In this document: piece after piece, positions 26,465-36,050 of the stretch | Position numbering within the stretch: the first letter of the stretch is position 1 | How the letters are laid out: every line of letters begins with the position of its first letter | From: Planctomycetota bacterium | GTDB taxonomy: Bacteria > Planctomycetota > Planctomycetia > Pirellulales > Pirellulaceae | Assembly: GCA_016872775.1 (NCBI GenBank) | Contig: VGZA01000037.1 | Span: forward strand, 1 to 58,184 | Reading direction: 5' to 3' | Length of the DNA: 58,184 nt | Made by a program: the position numbers and the translations under genes | The notes under the pieces: model-generated | Database searches by the model: none | Told to the model about the DNA's origin: nothing | What the model saw: only the letters and a program-made list of their open reading frames with translations

Positions 26465-29400
26465 ATGGCTGCCAGCCGAACCGCAAACGATTTGCGTGTA
26501 TTCCTGGTTCTGATTGCGGTCGTCTTCGGCCTGAATATGGACGCCGCGGCGCAGGAAATCGACTTTGATCAGCAAGTCGCGCCGTTGATTGCTCGCCGCT
26601 GCGCGGGCTGCCATAACGCCAGCGATCCCAAGGGTGGTTTAGATCTGACAACGTCGGAAGGGTTGGCGCGCGGCGGCGATAGTGGTCCGGCGGTCGATCC
26701 GGCGGATCGCGCGCAGAGTCTGCTCTGGCAGCGGATCGCCGCGGGCGAAATGCCTCCTCAGCCTGGAGCGCCGCTGGAACCGGGCGAGCGGAAATTGCTG
26801 CAGCAATGGATCAGGAGTGGTGCGAGTTGGGGTGCGCGGCCGATTAACCCGCTGGAGTATTCGAGTGACGCTCGGGCCGGCTACGACTGGTGGTCGTTGC
26901 AGCCGATTGGCGACGTCACTCCGCTCGTGGGGCACGTTCTGTTGCGCGCGGCGCATGGCCCGATCGACTGTTTTATTGGGGCAGCGCTGGCCCGCGCCGA
27001 ACTCGCGCACGCGCCGCAGGCATTACCGCGCGAACTGGCTCGGCGAACCGCTCTGGATCTGATCGGCATCCTGCCCGCGCTGGAGGAACTTGACGATTTC
27101 GTCGACGATTCCGCGCCAGACGCTTACGAGCGCTGGCTGGACCGTTTGCAGTCGTCTCCGCGGTATGGCGAGCGCTGGGCACGACACTGGCTCGATTTGA
27201 TTCGGTTCGGCGAGAGCCAGGGATTTGAGCGCGACAAGCTGCGGACGAATGCCTGGCGGTATCGTGACTGGGTCGTCGCGGCGTTGAATCGCGATCTGGC
27301 TTACGATGAATTCGCCCGCCTGCAACTCGCGGGCGATATCCTCGGTCAGGACGACGCAGGCAACCAGATCGCGACAGGATTTCTGGTGGCGGGGGCCTAC
27401 GACGAGGTGGGGCAGTCGCAGCAGAGTCAAGCGATGCGCGCGATTGTACGTCAGGATGAAATGGAGGACATCGTCGCGGCGGTGTCGCAGACGTTTCTTG
27501 GACTGACCACGAATTGTGCGCGATGCCACGATCACAAGTTCGATCCGGTTTCGCAAAAAGAGTATTATCAGTTTGCGGCGGCGCTGAGCGGCGTTCGCCA
27601 CGGCGAGCGTGAATGGAAAGCAGAGCAAAACAACCAGGTCGCCGGCGCGCCGATGATCGCCTTGCAGCAGCGGCGCGAACTGTTGCGCGACGAAGCGGCG
27701 CGACGGGAGCTTCCCGCGCGGGAAGCAGTTCTCGCGGAGCGCAAAGCGAACCCTGTTCGCAACACGCCCGCCCCGGTGCCCGTCGCGAGCTGGGAGTTCT
27801 CGGCCCCGGATCGCGTCAGCCCCTCGTCGCTGCAAGGCTCGGCCAAAGACTCCGCACGGCTCGCCGACGGACGCCTGCTGCTCGACGGTGCCGGACATTA
27901 CGTGACCCCTCCGCTGCCTTTTGAGTTGAGAGCGAAGACGCTGGAAGTATTCCTGCAACTCCATGATCTGGACCAGCGCGGCGGAGGCGCGATCAGCGTC
28001 CAGACGCTCGATGGCTCGATCTTCGACGCCATTGTCTTTGGTGAAAAAGAAGCCGGTCGATGGATGGCGGGAAGCAATGGGTTCAGCCGGTACCAGTCGT
28101 TCCAAGGGCAGGTGGAAACGGAGGCGGCGCAGCGGGCCGTCTGGTTCGCGATCAGCTACCACGAAGACGGCACCATTGCCGCGTTCCGCAATGGCCAGCC
28201 GTACGGCGAAGCGTATCGCAGTGCCGGGCTGCAGCCGTATCCGACCGGTCAGGCGCAACTGGTGTTCGGCTTGCGCCACGCTCCCCCGGGAGGAAATCGC
28301 ATGCTGAAGGCCGGCATCCTCAGTGCGCGGCTGTACGATCGGGCGTTGACTGCCTCGGAGGCCGCCGCGGCCGCGGCCGTCGCCGGCGCGGAGAGCGATT
28401 ACGTCAGTCCCGAGGAACTCGCCGCGCACATGGCTCCGGAGGACTGGCAGCGACTCCAGGCACTGCAGTTTGAGATCCACCAGCTCGGTTCGCAGATCGA
28501 TCGCTGGCAGGAAATAAAATTCTACGCCAACAGTCCCCGGCAGCCTGAGCCAACCCATTTGCTGCAGCGCGGTCAGACGACGCGGAAAGGGGAACTGGTT
28601 TCGGCGTCAGGCATCCGAGCGCTGCGTAGTTGCGACGCGGAATGGGGACTCGCGCCGGATGCTCCCGAGGATCAGGCCCGACGACGGCTGGCGGATTGGA
28701 TCAGCGATCGCCGCAACCCGCTCTTCAGCCGCGTGGTCGTCAACCGACTCTGGCATTACCATTTCGGCGTCGGCATTGTCGACACCACGAACGATTTTGG
28801 TTTTAACGGCGGCCGTCCGTCCCATCCCGATCTGCTCGATTGGCTGGCAGCGGCCCTTTGGCGTTTTGACGGCAGCTGGAAGCGATTGCATCGCGAGATC
28901 CTGGTCTCGGCGACCTACCGCCAGTCATCGCGGCATCGGCCGGACTGCGCCGCGAAGGATGCCGCGAATCGGCTCGGTTGGCGCAAGGAGCCGCTGCGAC
29001 TCGACGCCGAAGTCCTGCGCGACTGCATGCTGGAAATCGCCGGCGAGCTGAACTGGGAAATGCGCGGGCCGGGTTATCACGACTTCACGACCTACGTCCA
29101 CAACACCCAGTTCTACGAAATGAAGAATCCCCTGGGAGCAACCTTCAACCGCCGCAGCCTCTATCGGACCTGGGTGCGTTCGGGCCGCAGCAATTTTCTC
29201 GACGTATTTGACTGTCCTGATCCTTCGACCAAGACGCCGGTTCGAGCAACGACCACGACGCCACTGCAGTCGCTGGCGCTGCTGAACAACGCCTTTTCCT
29301 TACGGATCGCCGACCAGCTTGCCGGGCGCGTGGAGCGCGAGGCGAGGCCCGAACTGTCGTCCCAGATTGTGCAACTCGTCCGGCTCGTTTACGGACGAGC

Positions 29401-29509
29401 GCCTGTCGCCGAAGAATTGCGGACGATGCGGGAATTCGCGCAGCACCATGGCCTGCCGGCCTTGGGCCGCGTGTTGATCAACAGCAACGAGTTCTTATAT
29501 GCGCCCTGA
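26465..29509 (+). CDS. Planctomycete cytochrome/DUF1549/LamG/DUF1553 protein
   Basis: A 1014-residue secreted protein. After a signal peptide (about 10-30) comes a PSCyt1 cytochrome c-like domain with CAGCH (residues 46-50) and the later GEMPPQ. The PSCyt2/DUF1549 domain (about 160-370) contains CARCHDHKFDPVSQKEYY. A LamG/concanavalin-like insert spans about 430-620, and PSD1/DUF1553 (about 725-965) begins near NPLFSRVVVNRLWHYHFG. These proteins are abundant in planctomycetes and are thought to act with DUF1501 partners in periplasmic oxidation or polysaccharide utilisation; no reaction is proven. Its end overlaps the DUF1501 gene by 11 bases. Confidence 0.93.
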   Translation: MAASRTANDLRVFLVLIAVVFGLNMDAAAQEIDFDQQVAPLIARRCAGCHNASDPKGGLDLTTSEGLARGGDSGPAVDPADRAQSLLWQRIAAGEMPPQPGAPLEPGERKLLQQWIRSGASWGARPINPLEYSSDARAGYDWWSLQPIGDVTPLVGHVLLRAAHGPIDCFIGAALARAELAHAPQALPRELARRTALDLIGILPALEELDDFVDDSAPDAYERWLDRLQSSPRYGERWARHWLDLIRFGESQGFERDKLRTNAWRYRDWVVAALNRDLAYDEFARLQLAGDILGQDDAGNQIATGFLVAGAYDEVGQSQQSQAMRAIVRQDEMEDIVAAVSQTFLGLTTNCARCHDHKFDPVSQKEYYQFAAALSGVRHGEREWKAEQNNQVAGAPMIALQQRRELLRDEAARRELPAREAVLAERKANPVRNTPAPVPVASWEFSAPDRVSPSSLQGSAKDSARLADGRLLLDGAGHYVTPPLPFELRAKTLEVFLQLHDLDQRGGGAISVQTLDGSIFDAIVFGEKEAGRWMAGSNGFSRYQSFQGQVETEAAQRAVWFAISYHEDGTIAAFRNGQPYGEAYRSAGLQPYPTGQAQLVFGLRHAPPGGNRMLKAGILSARLYDRALTASEAAAAAAVAGAESDYVSPEELAAHMAPEDWQRLQALQFEIHQLGSQIDRWQEIKFYANSPRQPEPTHLLQRGQTTRKGELVSASGIRALRSCDAEWGLAPDAPEDQARRRLADWISDRRNPLFSRVVVNRLWHYHFGVGIVDTTNDFGFNGGRPSHPDLLDWLAAALWRFDGSWKRLHREILVSATYRQSSRHRPDCAAKDAANRLGWRKEPLRLDAEVLRDCMLEIAGELNWEMRGPGYHDFTTYVHNTQFYEMKNPLGATFNRRSLYRTWVRSGRSNFLDVFDCPDPSTKTPVRATTTTPLQSLALLNNAFSLRIADQLAGRVEREARPELSSQIVQLVRLVYGRAPVAEELRTMREFAQHHGLPALGRVLINSNEFLYAP

Positions 29510-30956
29510 ACTATTCCGGGAATCTCTGACGCGGCTTCACCGCCGGGATCTGTTTTCCTTCGCCGCGCGGGGGATCGGCGGCACGGCACTGGCATGGCTG
29601 CTCGCGCGGCGCGATGCGCGTGCCGAGCCTGTGGCGTCCGAGGCACACCCGCCGGCGCCGCATTTCGAACCCAAGGCAAAACGCGTTGTGCACTTCGTTT
29701 TGTGTGGCGGTTTAAGTCAGGTGGACAGCTTCGATTTCAAACCGGCGCTGGCGCGCCACCATGGCCAGCCGCTGGGGGCGGCCGAGCGCCCCGATGTTTT
29801 TTTCGGGCAGGTCGGGTTGCTGCGCAAAAACGACTGGGAGTTCCAGCAGCGCGGGCAAAGCGGGCTCTGGATCTCCGACCTCTTCCCGCGACTCGCCGAA
29901 CTGGCCGATGAACTGACGGTGATCCGATCGATGTTCGCCGACACCTCCAACCACACCCCTGCAACGTTCCAGGAGAATACCGGTTTCCGATTGAATGGGT
30001 TTCCCGTCGTTGGTGCGTGGGCCTCCTATGGCCTGGGGTGCGAAACCGACGACCTGCCGGCGTTCGTGGTGATCCCCGATTCGCGAGGCTACCCGGCCGG
30101 AGGATCGATCAATTGGACCAGCGGTTTTCTCCCCGCGCGGCACCAGGGGGTGGTGATTCGAGGCAAAGGGACGCCGATCGAGGATATTACGCCGTCACGT
30201 CCGATCCCCGAACCGACGGAATTCGCCAGCCGCCAGTTGCTCGGCGCGCTGAATCAAGAACATCTGCGGCGGCAAGGCGGCGGCGACCTGCTCGCGGCGA
30301 GAATCCGCAGCTACGAACTGGCTGCGAAGATGCAACTGGCCGTTCCGGCCGTCGCCGATCTTGCCTCCGAAACCAATGCCACTCACGAACTGTACGGCCT
30401 GAACCGCGCGGAGACCTCCGACTTCGGCCGCGGATGCCTGCTGACCAGACGCTTGCTGGAACGAGGAGTACGCTTCATTCAGGTCTTCTCCGGCGGTGCT
30501 TTCGGTTCGCCCCGCATCAACTGGGACGGACACGAGAACATGCGGCAGAATCACGGACAGGAAGCGGCGCGCATCGACCAGCCGATCGCCGCCCTGATCC
30601 AGGACCTGCGGCAACGTGGCATGCTGCGCGACACTTTGCTGTTGTTCACCAGTGAGTTCGGGAGAACTCCATTCACCCAGTCGGCCGATGGCGTGCTGGG
30701 AGAAGGACGCGACCACAATCAGTACGGATTCTCGGTATGGATGTGCGGCGCCGGGTTGCGCGCCGGCATCGCCTACGGGGCAACCGACGACGTTGGCTTG
30801 CACGCCGTGGAAAATCGAGTGCACTGGAATGACTTCCACGCCACCGTGCTTCACCTCTGCGGTATCGACCACGAAAAACTTACCTACTACCACAACGGGA
30901 TCGGTCGACGACTGACCGACGTCGGCGGGCAGGTAATCGAACCAATACTGTCCTGA
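29499..30956 (+). CDS. DUF1501 domain-containing protein
   Basis: A 485-residue alkaline phosphatase/sulfatase-fold family protein. A Tat-like signal is visible (HRRDLFSFAARGIGGTALAW). Family segments include HFVLCGGLSQVDSFDFKPAL, IRSMFADTSNHTPATFQENT and, near the C-terminus, LLFTSEFGRTPFTQ with EGRDHNQYGFSVWM. It overlaps the upstream cytochrome/DUF1549/DUF1553 gene by 11 bases and is the standard partner of such genes. It is probably exported through Tat and works with that protein outside the cytoplasmic membrane. Catalytic activity is uncharacterised. Confidence 0.92.
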   Translation: MRPELFRESLTRLHRRDLFSFAARGIGGTALAWLLARRDARAEPVASEAHPPAPHFEPKAKRVVHFVLCGGLSQVDSFDFKPALARHHGQPLGAAERPDVFFGQVGLLRKNDWEFQQRGQSGLWISDLFPRLAELADELTVIRSMFADTSNHTPATFQENTGFRLNGFPVVGAWASYGLGCETDDLPAFVVIPDSRGYPAGGSINWTSGFLPARHQGVVIRGKGTPIEDITPSRPIPEPTEFASRQLLGALNQEHLRRQGGGDLLAARIRSYELAAKMQLAVPAVADLASETNATHELYGLNRAETSDFGRGCLLTRRLLERGVRFIQVFSGGAFGSPRINWDGHENMRQNHGQEAARIDQPIAALIQDLRQRGMLRDTLLLFTSEFGRTPFTQSADGVLGEGRDHNQYGFSVWMCGAGLRAGIAYGATDDVGLHAVENRVHWNDFHATVLHLCGIDHEKLTYYHNGIGRRLTDVGGQVIEPILS

Positions 30957-30958
30957 CT

Positions 30959-32410
30959 TCAATCGACGCGCGCTGCGGCGAGTCGGGGATCGTCGAGGTC
31001 GAGCTGATACAGAATCTGGTTGTAGTCGTAGCCGGGGGTCGGCTCGGGACGATCCGCGAACGTTGCGGTGTAAGTCCCCTCGAAATAGACATAACGGCCT
31101 TCGCCCGCGGCGAACTGCGGATGCAGTTTCGGGTTGTAAAAGGAGTAGTTGTTGTGCGACAGGACTTTGACGGCGGAGCCCCACGGCCCGAACGGCGACT
31201 TCGCTTCGGCGTACCAGATTTCACCGAGGTAAGACGGCTTGCCGAATTGCTCCACAAACAGGGTGACCCATCGTTGCCGGTGGGGATTCCAGGCGATTGA
31301 ACCGGCATGCGGAGTTACCGTCGGTTGCGTTCCAGCCGCGGGAAGTGAGCGGGGCGGATCGAGCGACTCCCAGGTCGAGGCGTCCCGCCAGGACTCGAAA
31401 CGCGCCGGACAACGAAGTTTCACAAAGGGGTTGCCGAACAACAGCCACTCCGTATTGCGTTCGTCCCGCCAGAGTACGGCGTGACCTTCGGGGATTTTTG
31501 GTTGCGTTTCGTCGGTGTCTTTTTCCCAGACGGTTTTCTCGTGGGTGAACTGCTGTTGCTGCTCGTCCCAGACTGCCAGGCCCCAGCGGTAGACCGTGAG
31601 CGGAGCTTTCACCTTCATGTAACTTGCGACCAGCCGGTGCCTGCCGGACTGATCTGGAACACTTGCCACCCCGGTGAGCCAGGTTGGTCCGTCACCCGGC
31701 ATCGGGGCAACGCTTCGGGGCCGAGACTTCTCATCACGAAAGTACTCGAACTTCCAAGCCAGGGGCGGAGCAAGCGGGGCCGGCGCGTTCTGTTCCGAGG
31801 TGGCCCCGGAGGCGTGAAAGATCCCCAGCGGATAATGGCGAACCGTCGTGTCGCCCCAGAACCAATACAGCCGTTGATTGTGGACGGCGTTTTGAACACT
31901 GTCGCAGCCGACGATCGGTTCCTCGACGGCGGGCGCCCGCTCGTCCAGCCGCCGGCTCTGGGAAAACAGTCCCGCGCCGGTCAGGCGGCCGATGCGGCGA
32001 GCGATCGAGGTGCGACGGACTTCCACCGTCAGCTCGCCGCCCGATACCGGCGTAATTCGAACACCTCGAAAGCCGAATCCGTCGGCGGGACTTTCGTATC
32101 CGTGCGATGCGACCGACAGCCACGTTTCCCGACCGAACGCTTCCTCCAAATCGAAAGCGATCACACCCGCATTGTCGGATACCCAGCGATGCTGGTCGGT
32201 GGTGCGCAGCTCCACCAAGGGAACGGTCCATTCGCCGTCGGCCTCGCGTACCGTAATCCGGCACGGCGCCCGCGCCGCGCCGGTGGCGGTCATACCAAGG
32301 ACGAGGCCAGAGACGATGCAAAGGAAAAAAAGGTTTGCTTGCGGCAATCTGTCCAGCCGCTGTCCCGCGATGCGGACCGCGTCGCCGCGTCGATGGAAGG
32401 GAGTATGCAT
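30959..32410 (-). CDS. Secreted beta-propeller-like protein (DUF4185/glycosidase-like)
   Basis: The 483-residue product has a long basic n-region and a hydrophobic signal (about 29-48). A carboxypeptidase-regulatory-like domain follows (about 50-130), then a region with repeated W/G-rich blades (YWFWGDTTVRHYPLGIF, GPTWLTGVASVPD, WFG-type turns) that resembles five-bladed propeller glycoside-hydrolase-like proteins. I cannot identify catalytic residues with certainty. ATG 32410 avoids overlap with the upstream thioredoxin-like gene (42-base gap), so the three minus-strand genes from 34601 probably form one transcript. It converges with the DUF1501 gene, with 2 bases between stops. Confidence 0.65.
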   Translation of the reverse strand: MHTPFHRRGDAVRIAGQRLDRLPQANLFFLCIVSGLVLGMTATGAARAPCRITVREADGEWTVPLVELRTTDQHRWVSDNAGVIAFDLEEAFGRETWLSVASHGYESPADGFGFRGVRITPVSGGELTVEVRRTSIARRIGRLTGAGLFSQSRRLDERAPAVEEPIVGCDSVQNAVHNQRLYWFWGDTTVRHYPLGIFHASGATSEQNAPAPLAPPLAWKFEYFRDEKSRPRSVAPMPGDGPTWLTGVASVPDQSGRHRLVASYMKVKAPLTVYRWGLAVWDEQQQQFTHEKTVWEKDTDETQPKIPEGHAVLWRDERNTEWLLFGNPFVKLRCPARFESWRDASTWESLDPPRSLPAAGTQPTVTPHAGSIAWNPHRQRWVTLFVEQFGKPSYLGEIWYAEAKSPFGPWGSAVKVLSHNNYSFYNPKLHPQFAAGEGRYVYFEGTYTATFADRPEPTPGYDYNQILYQLDLDDPRLAAARVD

Positions 32411-32451
32411 CAACCGCCGGCGGATCGACGCGGTGCTCGCCGAACGGGCAG

Positions 32452-33045
32452 TCACTTCACACCCGCCGGATCGAAGTAGACGGGCTCCTTGCCCGGCATC
32501 CATTTGACGTTGCAGCCCAGGCTGGGGCGCTGCGGTTCGGGAGCCGGTTGTCCGCTCAACACCGCATCGAGTGCCGCTCGCAGATCGCGCCCGGTAATTG
32601 GAATAGTGAGGCTGGGACGGCTGTCATCAAACTGACCTCGATAGGCCAGCTTGCGATGTTTGTCGAACAGGAAGAAATCGGGCGTGCAGGCGGCGCGGTA
32701 GGCTTTGGCGACGTCCTGCGTTTCGTCGAACAGGTAGGGAAATGTGTAACCTCGCTCTTCGGCTTCATGCACCATGCGTTCCGGCGAGTCTTCCGGGTGT
32801 CGGCTGGCGTCGTTGGCGTTGATCGCTACGAACGCGGCCCCGCGCGCCTGGTATTCGAAAGCCAGCTGTTGGATGGCGGCAGCCAGATGCTTCACGAACG
32901 GACAGTGGTTGCAGAGGAACATCACGACAAGCGCCGGTGCGTCGTCAAAATCCTCAAGCGACACAAGTCGTCCATCGACGTTGAGCAACTCAAAGTCGGG
33001 TGCGGCCGTTCCCAGCGGCAGCATGGTACTCGCTGTCTTCACCAT
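32452..33045 (-). CDS. Thioredoxin-like/AhpC-TSA family protein
   Basis: A 197-residue thioredoxin-fold protein with a redox-active CNHC motif at Cys45-Cys48 (MFLCNHCPFVKHL) and the start APDFELLNVDGRLVSLEDF, as in peroxiredoxin-like and TlpA-like proteins. The typical cis-Pro region reads ACTPDFFLFDKHRKLAYRGQ. Its cytoplasmic role is likely thiol-disulfide exchange or peroxide reduction. ATG 33045 follows AGGAG at a good distance. It begins 30 bases after the M32 carboxypeptidase stop and is likely co-transcribed with it. Confidence 0.92.
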   Translation of the reverse strand: MVKTASTMLPLGTAAPDFELLNVDGRLVSLEDFDDAPALVVMFLCNHCPFVKHLAAAIQQLAFEYQARGAAFVAINANDASRHPEDSPERMVHEAEERGYTFPYLFDETQDVAKAYRAACTPDFFLFDKHRKLAYRGQFDDSRPSLTIPITGRDLRAALDAVLSGQPAPEPQRPSLGCNVKWMPGKEPVYFDPAGVK

Positions 33046-33074
33046 GGCGTTGACTCCTGTAGTTTCTGAGTGGA

Positions 33075-34601
33075 TTATCCGCAACGAATTCCATATAGCG
33101 GCGCCAGTTTTCGCCGCAAGTGTCCCATCAGCGCGGTGGGCGCCAGCGGTTGTCCGGAGACGCGCAGTGCGAGCTCGCCGGGCGAGTAGCACTGTCCCTG
33201 CTGGTGGATGTTGTGGCGCAGCCAGAGCAGCAGCGGTTCAAACTCACCTTGCGCGAACAGGCCCTCCAGCCCGCCCAGCTGCCGATCGGCCGCGTCGTAG
33301 AACTGCGCCGCGTATAGATTGCCGAGCAAGTACGTGGGGAAGTACCCGAACAGGCCGGCGCTCCAGTGGATGTCCTGCAACACGCCGTCGGCATCGTCCG
33401 CCGGTTCGATCCCCAGATACTCACGGTACTTTTCGCGCCATGCCGCCGGAAGATCGGCGACCACCAGATCACCTCGAATCAACGCCTGCTCCAGTTCAAA
33501 CCGGACAATGATGTGCAAATTGTAGGTGGCCTCGTCCGCTTCGACTCGAATCAGCGACGGCTGTACCTGATTGATGGCGAAGTAGAATTCCTCCAGACGA
33601 ACGCCCGCGAGCGCCGACGGAAATGCCGCTTGCGCCTGCGGAAAGAAATACCGCCAGAACGAATAGTTGCGGCCGACGAAATTTTCCCAGAGTCGCGATT
33701 GGGACTCGTGGATGCCGAGCGACACATAGCTGCCCGGGGGGAGCCCATACTGTTCGCTTCTCAATCCCTGGTCATAGATACCGTGCCCGGCCTCGTGCAG
33801 GATGCCGAAAAAGGCGGACGGAAAGAAATGCGCGTCGTACCGCGTCGTGATCCGGCAGTCGTGGGGGCCCATCCCGGAACAGAACGGATGGTGCGTGACG
33901 TCCAGCCGCCCGCGCTCGAAAGAAAATCCGATCCGTGCGGCGACGGCCTGGCCAAACGCCTCCTGTTTCGACGTCGGGTACTCGCGCCGCAGAATCTCGA
34001 TCGGTGCCTGCTTGCCGGTCGCGACCACTTCGGCGACCAGCGGACTCAACTGTTCCCGCAGCCCCGCCAGAATCGCCGCGACACGTTCCGTGCTTTCCCC
34101 CGGCTCGTATTCGTCCAGTAAAGCGTCGTACGGCTGGCTGCAAAAACCGATCGCCGCCGCCTGTTCCTTTTTCAAACGAATCATCTCTTCCAGGCAGGGG
34201 CGAAATGCGCGAAAGTTGTTTTCCTCCCGAGCCTTTACCCAGGCCTGTTGTCCCAGGACCGATTGGCGTGTCAATGCCTCCACCAGACTCTGCGGTAGCC
34301 GCGTGCGGCGGTCGTAATCCCGTCGCAGCTGTCGCGCGGTTGTGCCGATATCCGAATGCGGATCGTCGGCGAGCGGCGAAGCGACCAGCTCGTCCAACCA
34401 TTGCTCGATCCGCGGATCGGTCCGCCGTTGGTGGATCATTCCCGAAAGATAAGTGATCTGTTCCGCGCGGTACTCGCCGGCCTGAACCGGCATCTTCGTC
34501 CTTTCGTCCCATTCCAACAGCGACTGGATCGACTCCAGCATCGCCGTTTCACGGACAAAGGCGCAAAGTTCATCCAGGGTTGATTTCGCGGTCGCAATCA
34601 T
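33075..34601 (-). CDS. Carboxypeptidase M32 (Taq-type)
   Basis: A 508-residue zinc carboxypeptidase of family M32. The HEAGH motif is at 269-273 (FFGILHEAGHGIYDQGL), and the third ligand Glu lies downstream in LGIHESQSRLWENF. The family marker HHPFCSGMGPHDCRITTRY (about 237-255) is intact, as is the N-terminal WDERTKMP. The enzyme removes C-terminal residues from peptides in the cytoplasm and fits peptide turnover with pepF in this window. Length matches the family. Confidence 0.95.
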   Translation of the reverse strand: MIATAKSTLDELCAFVRETAMLESIQSLLEWDERTKMPVQAGEYRAEQITYLSGMIHQRRTDPRIEQWLDELVASPLADDPHSDIGTTARQLRRDYDRRTRLPQSLVEALTRQSVLGQQAWVKAREENNFRAFRPCLEEMIRLKKEQAAAIGFCSQPYDALLDEYEPGESTERVAAILAGLREQLSPLVAEVVATGKQAPIEILRREYPTSKQEAFGQAVAARIGFSFERGRLDVTHHPFCSGMGPHDCRITTRYDAHFFPSAFFGILHEAGHGIYDQGLRSEQYGLPPGSYVSLGIHESQSRLWENFVGRNYSFWRYFFPQAQAAFPSALAGVRLEEFYFAINQVQPSLIRVEADEATYNLHIIVRFELEQALIRGDLVVADLPAAWREKYREYLGIEPADDADGVLQDIHWSAGLFGYFPTYLLGNLYAAQFYDAADRQLGGLEGLFAQGEFEPLLLWLRHNIHQQGQCYSPGELALRVSGQPLAPTALMGHLRRKLAPLYGIRCG

Positions 34602-34938
34602 AGCGTTCTCTCTACGAAAGTGATCCGAGAGTTTCGCACGTTTACAAGGCCTTGGCTATGGTGAGTAACGGGTCGAAAGTGAAAAATGCAAAGGGAAAAG
34701 CGTCGTCAGGACCCGCGGCAAGGAAGCCTGGCCCGCCGGCCATCCCGCGCTTCCCGACGGCCACGGGCAGGGTGCCCGAAGCCCCGCGTCACTCACCAAC
34801 GCCCCCCTTGCCGCCTTGCATTCTGTCACTTTGGATTTGCCGTTTCGCGCGCGTCGTCCGGATTGAACCTTGGTTCCGATTGTGTTTCAATTCGGCAGTT
34901 CGCCGCCCTCGCATTTCCTCGGGAACAGGAACTGAACG
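34602..34938. other. Divergent intergenic region
   Basis: This lies between the M32 carboxypeptidase (minus) and the DUF6807 gene (plus). Frames crossing it are Pro/Arg-rich and lack a start context, and I see no gene. GGGAACAGGAA at 34920-34930 serves as the ribosome-binding region of the ATG at 34939. Confidence 0.5.
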
Positions 34939-35928
34939 ATGACCGCATGTTGCATGTCCGCCACGTTTTGCTCGATCAGAAACTCGATTCGCCGCGCTTT
35001 GCCGATCGTCGGCGCGGTGGCGATGCTCGCGACAACCCTGTCGGCCGCGGAGTTCACGGTCGATTCCGCGGACGATGGCGCGACCGTCCTGGTCGATGGA
35101 AAACTGTTTACGCGCTATTTGATCCAGTCGGGCGCCAAACCGATTCTCTGGCCCGTTGTCGGTCCGACCGGCAAGGAGATGACTCGAGCCTGGCCGATGC
35201 GCGAAGGCAACACCATGGAAAAAACGGATCACGTGCATCAACGCTCGTTCTGGTTCACGCACGGGAACGTGAATGGCGTCAGCTTCTGGGATGAAAACAA
35301 AGGCCACGGCCAGATCGTGCACCAGGAGTTTCTGGAGCGGGCCGGCGGCAGCCAGGCGACGATCGCCACGCGCAATGACTGGCTGGGACCTGACGGCAAA
35401 AAAATCTGCCGCGACGAACGGCGACTTTATTTCGGCGCCGATGCCGACGCGCGCTGGATCGACTTTCAGATCACCATCTTCGCCGATAGCGAACCGGTCG
35501 TGTTCGGCGATACCAAAGAAGGCAGCTTCGGCATCCGCACCGCGGGAGTGCTCGACGTGGTAAGAAACCTCGGCGGCAGGATCGTCAACGCCGAAGGCTT
35601 CACCAACGAGCCAGCCTGGGGCAAGCCGTCGCCGTGGGTCGACTACCATGGGCCGATCGATGGGCAAGTTCTCGGCATTGCGATCCTCAACCATCCGCAG
35701 AGTTTTCGATATCCGACGCACTGGCACGTTCGGACCTATGGACTGTTTGCCGCCAATCCGTTCGGGCTGCACGACTTTTACAATGATAAAGCGATGGACG
35801 GGTCGCATCGCGTGGAGCCCGGTGGTTCATTCCGCTTGCTCTACCGGGTGATTCTGCATCAGGGCGACGAACGGCAGGCGAAGATCGCCGACCGGTTCAA
35901 GGCCTACGCGGCCTCTGCGCCGCGATAA
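34939..35928 (+). CDS. PmoA-family (DUF6807) secreted protein
   Basis: The 329-residue protein has a signal peptide (hydrophobic residues about 20-35, then LSAAEF). The body matches the DUF6807 'PmoA' family of planctomycetes, with the diagnostic RAWPMREG and KTDHVHQRSFWFTHGNVNG segments (about 95-125) and the later NHPQSFRYPTHWHVRTYGLFAANPFG region. Despite the label the family is not methane monooxygenase; a link to carbohydrate processing is usually assumed. The gene stands alone. Confidence 0.85.
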   Translation: MTACCMSATFCSIRNSIRRALPIVGAVAMLATTLSAAEFTVDSADDGATVLVDGKLFTRYLIQSGAKPILWPVVGPTGKEMTRAWPMREGNTMEKTDHVHQRSFWFTHGNVNGVSFWDENKGHGQIVHQEFLERAGGSQATIATRNDWLGPDGKKICRDERRLYFGADADARWIDFQITIFADSEPVVFGDTKEGSFGIRTAGVLDVVRNLGGRIVNAEGFTNEPAWGKPSPWVDYHGPIDGQVLGIAILNHPQSFRYPTHWHVRTYGLFAANPFGLHDFYNDKAMDGSHRVEPGGSFRLLYRVILHQGDERQAKIADRFKAYAASAPR

Positions 35929-36050
35929 AATAAGCATTTGCTGGTACCGTTGCCGATAATCTGGCAGTACGGTTTCGCTTGAACCGATCCATCGCACTTG
36001 ATATGATTGGCCGGAGACGTCACTTCAACCGCATAGGGACTTGACCAACA

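Noticed and set aside
27023-28558. 511-codon minus-strand open frame
   Set aside because: Shadow of the cytochrome/DUF1549/DUF1553 gene.
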